Source of the DNA: an uncultured Pseudomonas sp.
GTDB taxonomy: Bacteria > Pseudomonadota > Gammaproteobacteria > Pseudomonadales > Pseudomonadaceae
Length of the DNA stretch: 64,000 nucleotides
NCBI RefSeq assembly: GCF_913777995.1
Contig: NZ_CAJYVE010000038.1
Coordinates: 62,001-126,000, forward strand
Direction of reading: 5' to 3'
The notes below the pieces were generated by a model that did not search any database, was not told where the DNA came from, and saw nothing but the letters and a program-made list of their open reading frames with translations. Below are positions 47,818 to 57,239 of this stretch, piece after piece. Numbering within the stretch: position 1 is the first letter of the stretch; each line of letters opens with the position of its first letter. The position numbers and the translations under genes are program-made.

Positions 47818-48447
47818 ATGCCGGACTTGAACAGCCTCTACCTCTTCAGCCTCGCCGCACTTGTGCTGCTGGTCGTGCCCGGCCCGAACATGGCGTTCGT
47901 TACCAGCCATGCGCTGGCCTATGGTTGGCGGGCCGGGTTTGCCGCTGCCTTGGGTAATGCGCTGGCTGATCTGGTACTGACCCTGCTGGTCAGCGCCGGT
48001 GTCGGAGCGCTGGTGATGAGCTGGGCGCCAGCGTTCGAGATCCTGCGCATGCTCGGTGCCGCCTACCTGCTGTGGATGGCCTGGCAGGCGGTCAAAGACG
48101 CCAAGGCGCCAACCGGGCAACCGGCACAACTGGCCGCCTGGCCCCGGGTGCTGCTGCGCGCCGCGCTCAATAGCCTGCTCAACCCCAAGGCGCTGCTGTT
48201 CTTCATGGTGTTCCTGCCGCAGTTCGTCACCCTCGGCAATGGCCATGTCGCCCTGCAACTGCTGGTCCTCGGCGCGTTGCTGTCGCTCATGGCGCTGTTG
48301 TTCAATGCCTTTCTGGCCGCCGCTGCGCTGCTGCTCAAGCGCCGCCTGGTCGGCGGTTCGCGCCGCGCACGGCTGGCCAACTACGGCTTCGCCGGGGTCA
48401 TGGCGGCCCTGGCCATACGCCTGGTGTTCTTCGAACGCTCGACCTGA
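47818..48447 (+). CDS. LysE/RhtB family exporter
   Basis: A 209-residue inner-membrane protein with about six helices. It has the family N-terminus with LLVVPGPNMAFV (P-G-P-N, about 19-30) and the NPKALLFFMVFLPQFV segment (about 122-137). LysE/RhtB members export amino acids and small metabolites. The start at 47818 is preceded by GGGAG. It is separated from the sigma-54 operon by 143 bases and has its own start region; a role in exporting the operon's product is possible but not shown. Confidence 0.9.
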   Translation: MPDLNSLYLFSLAALVLLVVPGPNMAFVTSHALAYGWRAGFAAALGNALADLVLTLLVSAGVGALVMSWAPAFEILRMLGAAYLLWMAWQAVKDAKAPTGQPAQLAAWPRVLLRAALNSLLNPKALLFFMVFLPQFVTLGNGHVALQLLVLGALLSLMALLFNAFLAAAALLLKRRLVGGSRRARLANYGFAGVMAALAIRLVFFERST

Positions 48448-48473
48448 ACACGGCCAGGGGCAACACAGTTCGG

Positions 48474-48585
48474 TTAAGCGGCATGTGGCCCGGTGGGAGC
48501 GGCTTTAGCCGCGAAAGCGTCAGGAAACTCCCTGCATCTGTTGTGAACATGCGGTCGCTTCGCGGCTGAAGCCGCTCCTACCCGG
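48474..48585. repeat. REPIN element, copy 2
   Basis: Same 112-base arrangement of two inverted REP arms and spacer as copy 1, in the same orientation. It lies directly after the LysE gene. Confidence 0.92.
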
Positions 48586-48644
48586 CCTGACTGAACAGTG
48601 TTGGCTGTAAGCGTGATGCCGCGTTCGCGAGCGGCAGCGTGCGG

Positions 48645-49184
48645 CTAGGCGCCTGAGTTCAGGTCCAGCGCACGCATGACCTCACGCCGCCAGGGCGTGG
48701 CGATCTGTTCCGGCACGCGGGCCAGGTAGTCGCGGGCGTGCTCGCGGGTTTCGCCCTGCAGGCCCTGCAAGTAATCGATGGCCTGCTTGCGGCTGGGCAG
48801 GCGACCTTCCTGGTTGTCGATCCTTGGCGGCAGTGCCGTCCACACCAGGGCGTCGACACCGCGCTCCAGGGCCCAGTCGGCCAGGACCCCCTGGTCGTTA
48901 CGCGCCGGCACGTACAGGCCGACGCCGTCGTCGCGCTGCTCGGGAATCTGCTCGCGCACGCGCAACGCCTGGCAGGCCGTATCCAGGTCAGGCACATCCA
49001 GTACCGACCACAGCACCTGGCTGGGCGTCGCGTTCATGCACAAGGCCGTGGCCAGTTCGCCGCCGTCGCCGACCCGGCAGAATTCCACCGGCAGCCTCGG
49101 GCCATCGAAGAACCACTCGCAGCGCAAAGGCAGATCGCCCGGTTTCCATATCAGTGAACCCCATCCCAGGCAGGCAATGACCAT
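48645..49184 (-). CDS. Hypothetical protein, gamma-glutamylcyclotransferase-like fold possible
   Basis: A 179-residue soluble protein. It begins MVIACLGWGSLIWKPGDL, which resembles the YGSL glycine loop of GGCT-fold proteins. The rest (DGVGLYVPARND, then QAIDYLQGLQGETREHARDYLARVPEQIA) lacks an obvious catalytic Glu, so function is unknown. The ribosome site GAGAGGT is good. It diverges from the symporter gene across 193 bases. Confidence 0.72.
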   Translation of the reverse strand: MVIACLGWGSLIWKPGDLPLRCEWFFDGPRLPVEFCRVGDGGELATALCMNATPSQVLWSVLDVPDLDTACQALRVREQIPEQRDDGVGLYVPARNDQGVLADWALERGVDALVWTALPPRIDNQEGRLPSRKQAIDYLQGLQGETREHARDYLARVPEQIATPWRREVMRALDLNSGA

Positions 49185-49377
49185 CGCTTTACCTCTCCAA
49201 TACAGCGATACAGGTGCCGAGGCACGTCCTGCAGGTTGGAGTGGCCGGTAATGGCAAAAGGTCCATCAATCCGCTGGCAGGGCTGCCGCAGGCTTCAAGT
49301 GACGAGCAAATCCCTGTAGGTTCGGCAGCCTGATCCAGAAGGCTGGCCAGCCTTCGTCCGCAACGAGGAGTCGCTGC

Positions 49378-50352
49378 ATGCAAGCTGTCCGGGATGCCCT
49401 GGAAAACCGTCAGGTCACCATTTACTTCGTCGCCGTGCTGCTGGCAGCTGTGCTGGCCTGGCGACTGCCGGGCACCGAGGCGCTGGAGGCGGCTGTCGAG
49501 CCGGCACTGGCCTTCATGCTGCTGGTGACCTTTCTGCAGGTGCCACTGGTCGAACTGCGCCAGGCCTTTACCCGGCTGCGCTTCATCGGCGCGCTGCTGA
49601 GTGCCAATTTCATCGTCGTGCCGTTGCTGGTGTGGGCGCTGCTGCCGCTGGTGCCGGCCGACCCTCTGGTGCGCCTGGGTGTGCTGCTGGTGTTACTGGC
49701 ACCGTGCATCGACTATGTGGTGACTTTCACCCAACTGGGACGCGGCGACGCACGGCTGCTGCTGGCCGCCACCCCAGTGCTGCTGGTGGTGCAGATGCTG
49801 GCACTGCCGCTGTACCTGGAGGTCCTGCTGGGCGAGGTGGCCACCGGAGTCATTCATGCCGGGCCGTTCCTGCAGGCCTTCGCCTGGCTGATCGCACTGC
49901 CGTTGCTGCTGGCCGCCGCCCTGCAATGGCTGGGCCGGCGCAGCCGTGCGATGGCGGGCGTCAATCTCGGCCTGGGGCTGTGCCCGGTACCCGCCACGGC
50001 GCTGGTGCTGCTCATCGTGATCGCCGCAACCGGGCCGCGTATCGAAGCCGCACTGCCCAGCGCGCTGGCGGTGTTGCCGGTGTACCTGGCGTTCGCGGTC
50101 ATCGCCCCGTTGCTCGGCGCCTGGGTGGCACGGGCCTGGCGCCTCGACGCGGCAGCGGGCAGGGCGGTGCTGTTCAGTGCCGCGACACGTAATTCCCTGG
50201 TGGTGCTGCCGCTGGCCCTGGCGGTGCCGGGAGCGATTCCGGTGCTGCCAGCGGTGATCATCACCCAGACCCTGGTGGAATTGTGCGCCGAGCTGGTCTA
50301 CGTGCGCCTGGCGCCGCGCCTCGGTCGCCAGGGCAGGTCTCAGGCCAACTGA
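49378..50352 (+). CDS. Bile acid:sodium symporter / arsenical pump-like membrane protein
   Basis: A 324-residue protein with nine to ten membrane helices, of the BASS/ACR3-like superfamily. Paired glycine/proline-broken helices are seen at LLAPCIDYVVTFTQLG (about 102-117) and in the SAATRNSLVVLPLAL segment (about 262-276). The latter resembles the ACR3/BASS crossing motif. The start has GAGGAG upstream. No arsenic genes (arsR, arsC) are nearby, so the substrate is open; small carboxylates are also possible. Confidence 0.83.
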   Translation: MQAVRDALENRQVTIYFVAVLLAAVLAWRLPGTEALEAAVEPALAFMLLVTFLQVPLVELRQAFTRLRFIGALLSANFIVVPLLVWALLPLVPADPLVRLGVLLVLLAPCIDYVVTFTQLGRGDARLLLAATPVLLVVQMLALPLYLEVLLGEVATGVIHAGPFLQAFAWLIALPLLLAAALQWLGRRSRAMAGVNLGLGLCPVPATALVLLIVIAATGPRIEAALPSALAVLPVYLAFAVIAPLLGAWVARAWRLDAAAGRAVLFSAATRNSLVVLPLALAVPGAIPVLPAVIITQTLVELCAELVYVRLAPRLGRQGRSQAN

Positions 50353-50381
50353 TCGACTCGCTTAAGCGTTCAGTACGTGGC

Positions 50382-50948
50382 TCAGTTTGCAAATGGGAAC
50401 AGAGAAGGGCGGGGCGTTGCATCGGTTTTACGAAAACGTATGCACATGGGGCTGGTTGGCATAGGTCGCACTTTTTCCAACGGCTGAGCGACCCATTCGT
50501 CACCCTGCTTTTTCAATGCGCCGATGGCACAAAATGCCTGGTCACGCTCAAGGCCTGGTATCAGACCGGACACCTTCTTGTTGTACGTATCGGACTGAAA
50601 GAGATACGAGGCATCTTTCTCGGGGGTGAAGGAGACCTGTATCACGCAGTATTGGCTGCCATAGGTATCGTCATATCTGAGGACCAATGGCTTGTCCGGC
50701 CTGACGTCGGCGCTAAGGTAGCCATCGGCGTAAGGCATGGATGAAACTCCTTGATAGCAACCCCGGTCATCGATGTTCAGCAGGGCCAGATTCGTGTCGG
50801 AGGATTGCTTCATGCGAATGTTCGCCGAGGGTTCTCCGGGCTTTGGAAAGTCATAGGGTTTGCCAGAGGGGGACCAGCTGCAGGCGCTCAGCGAGCTGAC
50901 CAGGGCCAAAGACAGACCCATGCCGAGCGTTTTTTGCATCCTGTACAT
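50382..50948 (-). CDS. Predicted outer-membrane lipoprotein of unknown function
   Basis: A 188-residue protein with a lipoprotein signal, lipobox LSAC at Cys23, and a good ribosome site (GAAGGAAG). The mature part has several cysteines (in DDRGCYQGVS, GSQYCVIQV, DQAFCAIGAL and PMCIRF), which could form two disulfides in the periplasm. It converges with the symporter gene. I do not recognise the family. Confidence 0.8.
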   Translation of the reverse strand: MYRMQKTLGMGLSLALVSSLSACSWSPSGKPYDFPKPGEPSANIRMKQSSDTNLALLNIDDRGCYQGVSSMPYADGYLSADVRPDKPLVLRYDDTYGSQYCVIQVSFTPEKDASYLFQSDTYNKKVSGLIPGLERDQAFCAIGALKKQGDEWVAQPLEKVRPMPTSPMCIRFRKTDATPRPSLFPFAN

Positions 50949-51091
50949 CGATTGCTTCCTTCAAATACACGCCTGTCCCTGCGTCAAGTCATCCGAGACT
51001 TGCCATCTCTATTTGTTACGGCTGTGTCGGGCTGGGTGTTGCAGGGGAGAAAAAAGGAGGCGGCGCTGCCCGTGCCGCCCCGCGTTGAGCC

Positions 51092-51913
51092 TCAGACCAT
51101 TTCCAACGGCATCTTGCGCGTCGGCGGCTGCCAGGCGCGGTCGATGTCGAGCAGGTCCTGTTCGCTGAGACGCAGGTCCAGCGCCGCGAGGTTTTCGCGG
51201 ATGTGCCCGGGTTCCACGGCCTTGGGAATGGCGACCAGTTGCTGCTGGCGCAGCACCCAGGCCAGGCTGATCTGCGCCGGGCTGGCGTTGTGGCGGCGGG
51301 CCACGGTCTGCAGGGCGGGGTGCCAGAGCAGGTCGCCGCCCTGGCCGATGGGGCAGTAGGCCATGGTTGGCAGCTGGCGTTCGGCGGACCAGGGCAGCAG
51401 GTCGAACTCGATGCCCCGCTGCGAGGGGTTGTACAGCACCTGATTGGCCGCACACCGCGAGTCGTGCAGTTCCACCAGGTCGGGGACGTCGAAATTCGAC
51501 ACGCCCCAGGCGCCGATCTTGCCTTGCTCGCGCAGGCGCTCGAAGGCCTCGACGGTTTCTTCCAGGGGGTACTGGCCGCGCCAGTGCAGCAGGTACAGGT
51601 CGATGTAGTCGGTGCCCAGGCGCCGCAGGCTGGCCTCGCAGGCACGCGGCACGCCCTGGGTGCTGGCGTTGAAGGGGTAGACCTTGCTGACCAGGCAGAC
51701 GCGGTCGCGCTGGCCGCGTATCGCCTGGGCGACGACCTCTTCGGCGCCGCCGTCGGCGTACATCTCGGCGGTGTCGATGAGAGTCAGGCCCAGGTCGATG
51801 CCCAGGCACAGGGCGGCGATTTCTTCCGAGCGTCGGTGACTTTTCTCACCCATGTGCCAAGTGCCCTGGCCAAGGACCGGGACGCTCTTGCCCGCCAGTT
51901 TCAAAGTGCGCAT
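51092..51913 (-). CDS. Aldo/keto reductase
   Basis: A 273-residue TIM-barrel NADPH oxidoreductase. The catalytic tetrad is visible: Asp in LIDTAEMYADG (D47, Y52), Lys in LVSKVYPFN (about 77) and His in LLHWRG (about 109). The C-terminal IPKAVEPGHIRENL cofactor region is also present. It resembles E. coli YeaE-type methylglyoxal-reducing members. It is a single gene next to a chemoreceptor, same strand, with no evident link. Confidence 0.93.
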   Translation of the reverse strand: MRTLKLAGKSVPVLGQGTWHMGEKSHRRSEEIAALCLGIDLGLTLIDTAEMYADGGAEEVVAQAIRGQRDRVCLVSKVYPFNASTQGVPRACEASLRRLGTDYIDLYLLHWRGQYPLEETVEAFERLREQGKIGAWGVSNFDVPDLVELHDSRCAANQVLYNPSQRGIEFDLLPWSAERQLPTMAYCPIGQGGDLLWHPALQTVARRHNASPAQISLAWVLRQQQLVAIPKAVEPGHIRENLAALDLRLSEQDLLDIDRAWQPPTRKMPLEMV

Positions 51914-51976
51914 TTCGTCTGCTCCCGCCAGTTCGGATAAGGGGCTTTGATGGAAAAACGCTGTGCGGGTTCAACC

Positions 51977-53608
51977 TCAGATCCGGAAAGGCCTCAGCCA
52001 ATCGTTGAGTTGCTGGCTGAGTCGCGCCAGATTCAGGCTCGCGGCGCTGGACTGTTCGGCGGCCAGGGTGGTGCTCTGCGACAGCTGCGCGGTCTGGGTG
52101 ACGTTCTGGTTGATGTCATCCACCACATGGGATTGCTGCAGCGTGGCGCTGGCGATCGAGGCATTCAGGCCGTTGAGGTTGCGCAGTGCCTGGCTGATCG
52201 AGTTGAGACTCTGGCCAGCCAGATTGGCTTGCTCGATGGTCGCCTGGGAGGCGCGGCTGCTGTCGCCAATGACCTTGACTGCCGCATCGGAATGTCCTTG
52301 CAGGCTCTCGATCATGCCCTGGATTTCCGCCGTGGACTTCTGCGTACGCTGGGCCAGCAGGCGCACCTCGTCGGCGACCACGGCGAAGCCGCGGCCCTGT
52401 TCGCCCGCGCGTGCCGCCTCGATGGCGGCGTTGAGGGCCAGCAGGTTGGTCTGTTCGGCGATGCCGCTGATCACTTCCAGCACGCTGCCGATCTGGGTGG
52501 TCTCGCTGGACAGGGTGCGGATCACCGCCACGGCCTGTTCGATGGTGGCCGACAGTTGCTGGATCTGCCGCAGGCTGCCGTCGATATTGACCAGGCCCTG
52601 CTGCGCTTCTGACTCGGCGTTGCGCATTTCGCTGGCGGCATGTTCGGCGTTGCGCGCCACGTCCTGCACGCCATAGGTGACCTGATTGACCGCCGTGGCC
52701 ACCAGTTCCATCTGTTGCGATTGCTGCTGGCTGCGCGCCTGGGCCTGCTCGGCGCTGCTGCCCAGTTCTTGGGAGGCGTCGCCGAGGGCCACCGCTGACT
52801 GCTGCAACTGGCCGATCACCCCGCGCAACTGAGCGATGAAGGTATTGAAATGCTGGCCGAGCTGGGTGATTTCATCTTTGCCATGGGTTTCCAGGGTGCG
52901 GGTCAGGTCGCTTTCGCCACTGGCCACGTTGGCCATGGCCTGCACCGCCGCGCGCAACGGCACGACGATGCTGCGCAGAATGACGATGACCAGCAGGGCC
53001 ATGACCACGCCGATGGCCAGGCACACCAGGGCGGCCTTGATGATCTGGGCCTTGAACTCCGCCGCGACGTCGTCGACGTAAACGCCCGAGCCGATGATCC
53101 AGCCCCAGGGTTCGAAGAGCTGCACATAGGAGGTCTTGGGCACCGGTTCGCTGGCGCCCGGCTGGGGCCAGCGGTAATTCACCACGCCGGAACCCTGGCG
53201 CTTGGCGATGACGACCATCTCGTTGAACAGGGCGAAACCGTCAGGGTCCTTGATCCCCGAGAGATCCTGGCCTTCGAGCTTGGCGTTCATGGGATGCATG
53301 ATCATCACCGGGCGCAGGTCGTTGATCCAGAAGTAATCGTTCTGGTCGTAGCGCAGCCCGCGGATCGCCGACAACGCTTGTTGCTGGGCGGCTTCGCGAG
53401 TGAGGGTGCCAGCGCTTTCCAGGCCGTTGTAGTACTTGAGAATACCGCTGGCGGTCTGCACCACATGGATGGTCTTGAGGGTCTTGGCCTGATACAGGTC
53501 GTCGTGGATCTGCTTGAGCAGGGCGCCGGCCAGAATGCACAGCATGACCACACAGACCACGAGAATCAGCCACAGGCGGCGGCTGATGGAAAGATTGCGC
53601 ATGTGCAT
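51977..53608 (-). CDS. Methyl-accepting chemotaxis protein with sCache-type sensor
   Basis: A 543-residue chemoreceptor. Membrane helix 1 (about 11-31) is followed by a periplasmic sCache_2-type domain ([19 protein letters not shown], about 87-105), helix 2 (about 190-212), HAMP, and a cytoplasmic signalling domain with the conserved hairpin tip [35 protein letters not shown]. The sCache_2 type often senses short organic acids; the ligand cannot be read here. There is no C-terminal CheR-docking pentapeptide. Confidence 0.94.
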   Translation of the reverse strand: MHMRNLSISRRLWLILVVCVVMLCILAGALLKQIHDDLYQAKTLKTIHVVQTASGILKYYNGLESAGTLTREAAQQQALSAIRGLRYDQNDYFWINDLRPVMIMHPMNAKLEGQDLSGIKDPDGFALFNEMVVIAKRQGSGVVNYRWPQPGASEPVPKTSYVQLFEPWGWIIGSGVYVDDVAAEFKAQIIKAALVCLAIGVVMALLVIVILRSIVVPLRAAVQAMANVASGESDLTRTLETHGKDEITQLGQHFNTFIAQLRGVIGQLQQSAVALGDASQELGSSAEQAQARSQQQSQQMELVATAVNQVTYGVQDVARNAEHAASEMRNAESEAQQGLVNIDGSLRQIQQLSATIEQAVAVIRTLSSETTQIGSVLEVISGIAEQTNLLALNAAIEAARAGEQGRGFAVVADEVRLLAQRTQKSTAEIQGMIESLQGHSDAAVKVIGDSSRASQATIEQANLAGQSLNSISQALRNLNGLNASIASATLQQSHVVDDINQNVTQTAQLSQSTTLAAEQSSAASLNLARLSQQLNDWLRPFRI

Positions 53609-53970
53609 GGCACAGCCCTCGATGATTATTGTTATTCACGCAGGGTGTCGGGCTCGGACCCAGTGGGCGGGTCCACGCCTCTTGTCTGCGTGTCGGCGTA
53701 TCGTGACCAAAACTGAGCAGGGGGTCACGATTTTTTTCATGGCTTACGGCCATCGTCGTAGATGGGAGGGCTTGTCAGGCAGGAGATGCGGGGTAGAGCG
53801 GTGATGCGCTGTTCGTCAGGGGCGCTGTTAAATCTTGTAAAGGTAGTTACAGGTTGTGAAAAATTTGTGATTTACTAGTAACGATTCTCAAGAACGTTAG
53901 CAGATGCTTCGCGTTCCAGAAGGACTTCGTTCGGCCAAGGAGGGGCCATCACTTTCAGGTATCCCGCCCC
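53609..53970. other. Divergent control region between the chemoreceptor and the TonB receptor
   Basis: About 360 bases. It holds a 9-bp inverted repeat (53700-53708 with 53723-53731) followed by a T run, a degenerate Fur-like box near 53877-53895, and a strong AAGGAGGGG at 53937-53945 with no in-frame start at a usable distance. No gene seen. Confidence 0.6.
53877..53895. promoter_or_regulatory. Degenerate Fur-box-like sequence
   Basis: AGTAACGATTCTCAAGAAC resembles part of the Fur consensus (GATAATGATAATCATTATC), with the core GATTCTCA common before Pseudomonas iron receptors. The match is partial, so iron control is only suggested. Confidence 0.35.
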
Positions 53971-56145
53971 ATGGCTCTTCGCTTTCCGTCTCGCCCGACC
54001 CTGCTCGCGCTGTGTTGCTCTGCCAGTTTCGCGGTGAATGCCGCCGACCCGGTGATCGAACTGGGTGCCATCGATGTCAATGCTGCGGCCGTCAAGGCCA
54101 ATTCCAACACCCTGCCGGACGCCTATGCCGGCGGCCAGGTCGCCAGGGGCGGGCAGATGGGTGTGCTGGGCAACCAGGACAACATGGACGTGCCGTTCAC
54201 CCTAACCAGCTATACCTCGAAACTGATCGAGGACCAGCAGGCCGAAGACGTCGGCGACGTGCTGCTCAACGACCCGTCGGTGCGCCAGTCGTTCGGTTTC
54301 GGCAACCAGTCCCAAGTGTTCGTGATCCGTGGCATGCCCCTGAACGGCGACGATATTTCGTACAACGGCCTGTATGGCGTGCTGCCTCGGCAGATCCTCT
54401 CCATCGACGCGCTGGAGCGGGTCGAGGTGTTCAAGGGGCCCAATGCCTTCATCAATGGCGTGACACCCACCGGCAGCGGCCTGGGTGGCGGTGTGAACCT
54501 GCAGCCCAAGCGCGCTGGCGACACGCCGACCCGCCGCTATACCCAGGACATCAGCAGCGACGGACGCATCGGCGAACACCTTGACCTGGGTCAGCGCTTC
54601 GGCGCCGACAACCGTTTCGGTGCGCGGGTCAACCTCAGCCAGCGCGAAGGCGAAACCGCCATCGACGACCAGGACCAGCGCTCCAAGCTGTTCGTCGCCG
54701 GGCTGGACTACCGTGGCGACAACTTCCGGGTGTCCGGCGATTTCGGTTACCAGAAAGAGCGCATCAACCACCTGCGCAACACCGTGCAGATCGGCACCGC
54801 CACCCGGGTGCCGACCGCGCCGAGCGCCAGCCATAACTATGGCCAGGACTGGACCTACAGCGAGACCGAAGACACCTTCGGCATGCTGCGCGGCGACTGG
54901 GACCTGAGCGAGAACTGGACCGCCTACCTGGCCGGCGGCGCCAAGCACAGCCGTGAGACCGGCGTGTACGGCACCCCGACCCTGGTCGGCAACAGCGGCA
55001 CGGCGACCATCGGCGGCTCGGAAATTCCCCATAACGAGGACAACACCTCGTTCGCTGCCGGCCTCAATGGCCGGGTGCAGACCGGGCCGGTCAGTCATCA
55101 GATCGCGATTGGCGCGTCGACCATCTGGACCCAGCAGGAGAATGCCTACACCTTCTATCGCTCGACTGCGGGCAACACCAATATCTATGACAAGGTCACC
55201 TTGCCCAAGCCCACCAATGTATCGTTTGCCGGTGGGAAAATGGGGGATCCAGGGGTGACCGGCAAGACTCGTAACCGCAGCCTGGCCATTTCCGACACCG
55301 TCGGGCTGTTCGACGACAGCCTGCTGCTTACCTATGGCCTGCGTCGGCAGCAATTGCGTGTAGAAAACTACAGCTACGATGGCCCGGTCGCCGATGGCAG
55401 CCGTACTTCGCTCTACGACCAATCCATCACCACCCCGGTGTACGGCATCGTCTACAAGCCGGTGCAGAGCGTGTCGCTGTATGCCAACCGCATCGAAGGC
55501 CTGGCCGCCGGGCCGGTGGCGTCGGGCAGCAATATCACCAACCTCGGCCAGGCCTTCCCGCCGGGGCGCACCAAGCAGCTGGAAGCCGGTATCAAGCTGG
55601 ACCGGCAGAGCTACGGCGCCAATCTGGCGGTGTTCCGCATCGAAAAGCCGTCTGATGGCTACGTGGACAGCAGCCAGAATCTCTATGTGCGCGACGGTGA
55701 ACAGGTCAACAAGGGCCTGGAGCTGAGCCTGTTCGGCGAGCCTGTCGAAGGTCTGCGCCTGATGGCCGGCGGCACGCGCATGACCTCCGAACTGAAGAAC
55801 ACCTCGGGGGGCTCCAATGACGGTAACCACGCCATCGGTGTGCCGACCTTCCAGCTCAACGCCAGCGTCGACTGGGACGTACCCGGTGTCGAAGGCCTGG
55901 CCCTCAACGCGCGCGCCCTGCGCACCGGCGGCCAGTACGCCGACGCGGCGAACAACCTGAGCCTGCCGACCTGGAACCGCTTCGACGCCGGCGCGCGCTA
56001 CAAGCTCAAGGCCTGGAAAGACCTGACCCTGCGCGTCAACGTGGAGAACATCACCGACAAGAACTACTGGGCCTCGGCCAATGGCGGCTACCTGACCCAG
56101 GGCGAGCCGCGGCTGGTGAAGTTCTCCGGGACCATCGATTTCTGA
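53971..56145 (+). CDS. TonB-dependent outer-membrane receptor
   Basis: A 724-residue 22-strand barrel with plug. A Sec signal ends near NAADP, then the plug begins IELGAIDVNA and includes VFVIRGMPLNGDDISYNGLYG and the TonB-family pair RVEVFKGPNAF. The barrel ends in IDF, with a terminal Phe. There is no N-terminal STN signalling domain and no ECF sigma/anti-sigma pair nearby, so it is not a cell-surface signalling receptor. It is annotated as siderophore-type by plug similarity, but its neighbour genes are sulfur-related and the true ligand is open. Confidence 0.9.
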   Translation: MALRFPSRPTLLALCCSASFAVNAADPVIELGAIDVNAAAVKANSNTLPDAYAGGQVARGGQMGVLGNQDNMDVPFTLTSYTSKLIEDQQAEDVGDVLLNDPSVRQSFGFGNQSQVFVIRGMPLNGDDISYNGLYGVLPRQILSIDALERVEVFKGPNAFINGVTPTGSGLGGGVNLQPKRAGDTPTRRYTQDISSDGRIGEHLDLGQRFGADNRFGARVNLSQREGETAIDDQDQRSKLFVAGLDYRGDNFRVSGDFGYQKERINHLRNTVQIGTATRVPTAPSASHNYGQDWTYSETEDTFGMLRGDWDLSENWTAYLAGGAKHSRETGVYGTPTLVGNSGTATIGGSEIPHNEDNTSFAAGLNGRVQTGPVSHQIAIGASTIWTQQENAYTFYRSTAGNTNIYDKVTLPKPTNVSFAGGKMGDPGVTGKTRNRSLAISDTVGLFDDSLLLTYGLRRQQLRVENYSYDGPVADGSRTSLYDQSITTPVYGIVYKPVQSVSLYANRIEGLAAGPVASGSNITNLGQAFPPGRTKQLEAGIKLDRQSYGANLAVFRIEKPSDGYVDSSQNLYVRDGEQVNKGLELSLFGEPVEGLRLMAGGTRMTSELKNTSGGSNDGNHAIGVPTFQLNASVDWDVPGVEGLALNARALRTGGQYADAANNLSLPTWNRFDAGARYKLKAWKDLTLRVNVENITDKNYWASANGGYLTQGEPRLVKFSGTIDF

Positions 56146-56188
56146 CCCGAGGGAAGGCTGCGCAGCGGCTTCGGTCGCGATTGCTTCC

Positions 56189-56229
56189 CGGCTGAAGCCG
56201 GTCCTACAGGACAGGAGTGGCTTCAGCCG
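56189..56229. repeat. REP-type inverted repeat after the TonB receptor
   Basis: An 11-bp stem (56189-56199 with 56219-56229) around TCCTACAGGA-type sequence. The arms read CGGCTGAAGCC and GGCTTCAGCCG, related to the REPIN arms elsewhere in the window but with a much shorter spacer. Confidence 0.75.
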
Positions 56230-56275
56230 CGAAACAGGTCCCGCCGTCGCGGCTCAATGCCGTTGTCATGCCCCC

Positions 56276-57229
56276 TCACTGACGGGGCTTGAAGGCCTGG
56301 CTGAACGAGGTGTCGATCACCGCCCGGGTGTCGAAGGCCTTGGGCAGGGCACCGGTCTGTACCAGGAAGTCGGCGGTGCCCTGGTAATCGTGGGCGGCCT
56401 GTTCGTCCACCGGGCCGACGCTCATGTCGGCCTGGCCGATCCAGTGGCGCGACACCGTCGGGTCGAGGTTGGCTTTCTTCGCCCAGGTGTCGGCGTAGCT
56501 GTCCTTGTTGGCCTCGACCCACTCCCGTGCCTTCTGCAGGCGCCCGAGGAAGTCGCTGATGGCTGCGCGCTTGGGCTCGATGGCACTGGCGTTGGCGGCA
56601 ATGCTCGACAGACCGGGCATCAGGCCGCGTGCGGTGATGATCGGCCGGGCGCCAGAGTGCACCACCTGCTGGGAAATGTACGGCTCCCATACCGGAAAGG
56701 CGTCGATGCTGCCCTGGGGAAAGGCCGCTGCCGCGTCGATGGGCATCAGTTTGACGAACTGTACGTAGTCATGCGGCAGGCCGGCCTTGTCCAGTGCCCG
56801 CAAGGTCAGCTGCTGGCTCCAGGCGCCGGGCCAGTAGGCGACTTTCTTGCCCTTGAGGTCTTCGATGCGCTGGATCGGCGAGTCCTTGCCCACCAGCAGG
56901 GCAATGGTGTCCGGGTTTTGCCGCGACACGCCGATCAGCTTCACCGGCGCGCCCTTGGCGGCCAGGAACAGAAAGCCCGAATCGCCGAGAAAACCCAGGT
57001 CCAGGGCGCCGACTTCCAGGCCTTCGGCCACCGGTGCGGCAGACTGGAAATGTTTCCACTCGACCGTGTAAGGCGCGCCCTCCAGGACGCCGGAGGCTTC
57101 CACCGACGCACGCACGTTGTAGTAGTTCTGGTCGCCGATGCGCAGCACCGTCTGCTCAGCCGCCTGGGCGGCGGGAAGGACGATGGCCAGGGCTGCCAGA
57201 CTGTTGCGCAGGGCTTGAAGCAGGTTCAT
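56276..57229 (-). CDS. Aliphatic sulfonate-type ABC transporter substrate-binding protein (SsuA-like)
   Basis: A 317-residue periplasmic binding protein with a Sec signal ending AAQAA. The mature part starts with LRIGDQNYYNVRASVEASGVLEG and has LEVGALDLGFLGDSG (about 71-85), typical of SsuA/TauA family proteins. No permease or ATPase genes lie beside it, so it must share a transporter encoded elsewhere. It starts 10 bases after the monooxygenase stop and so forms a two-gene operon. Confidence 0.87.
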   Translation of the reverse strand: MNLLQALRNSLAALAIVLPAAQAAEQTVLRIGDQNYYNVRASVEASGVLEGAPYTVEWKHFQSAAPVAEGLEVGALDLGFLGDSGFLFLAAKGAPVKLIGVSRQNPDTIALLVGKDSPIQRIEDLKGKKVAYWPGAWSQQLTLRALDKAGLPHDYVQFVKLMPIDAAAAFPQGSIDAFPVWEPYISQQVVHSGARPIITARGLMPGLSSIAANASAIEPKRAAISDFLGRLQKAREWVEANKDSYADTWAKKANLDPTVSRHWIGQADMSVGPVDEQAAHDYQGTADFLVQTGALPKAFDTRAVIDTSFSQAFKPRQ

Positions 57230-57239
57230 GCAGGTCTCC

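Noticed and set aside
53904..54584. A 226-codon frame starting before the TonB receptor
   Set aside because: It has AAGGAGGGG inside it, not before it, and its product is a shadow of the receptor plug in another frame.
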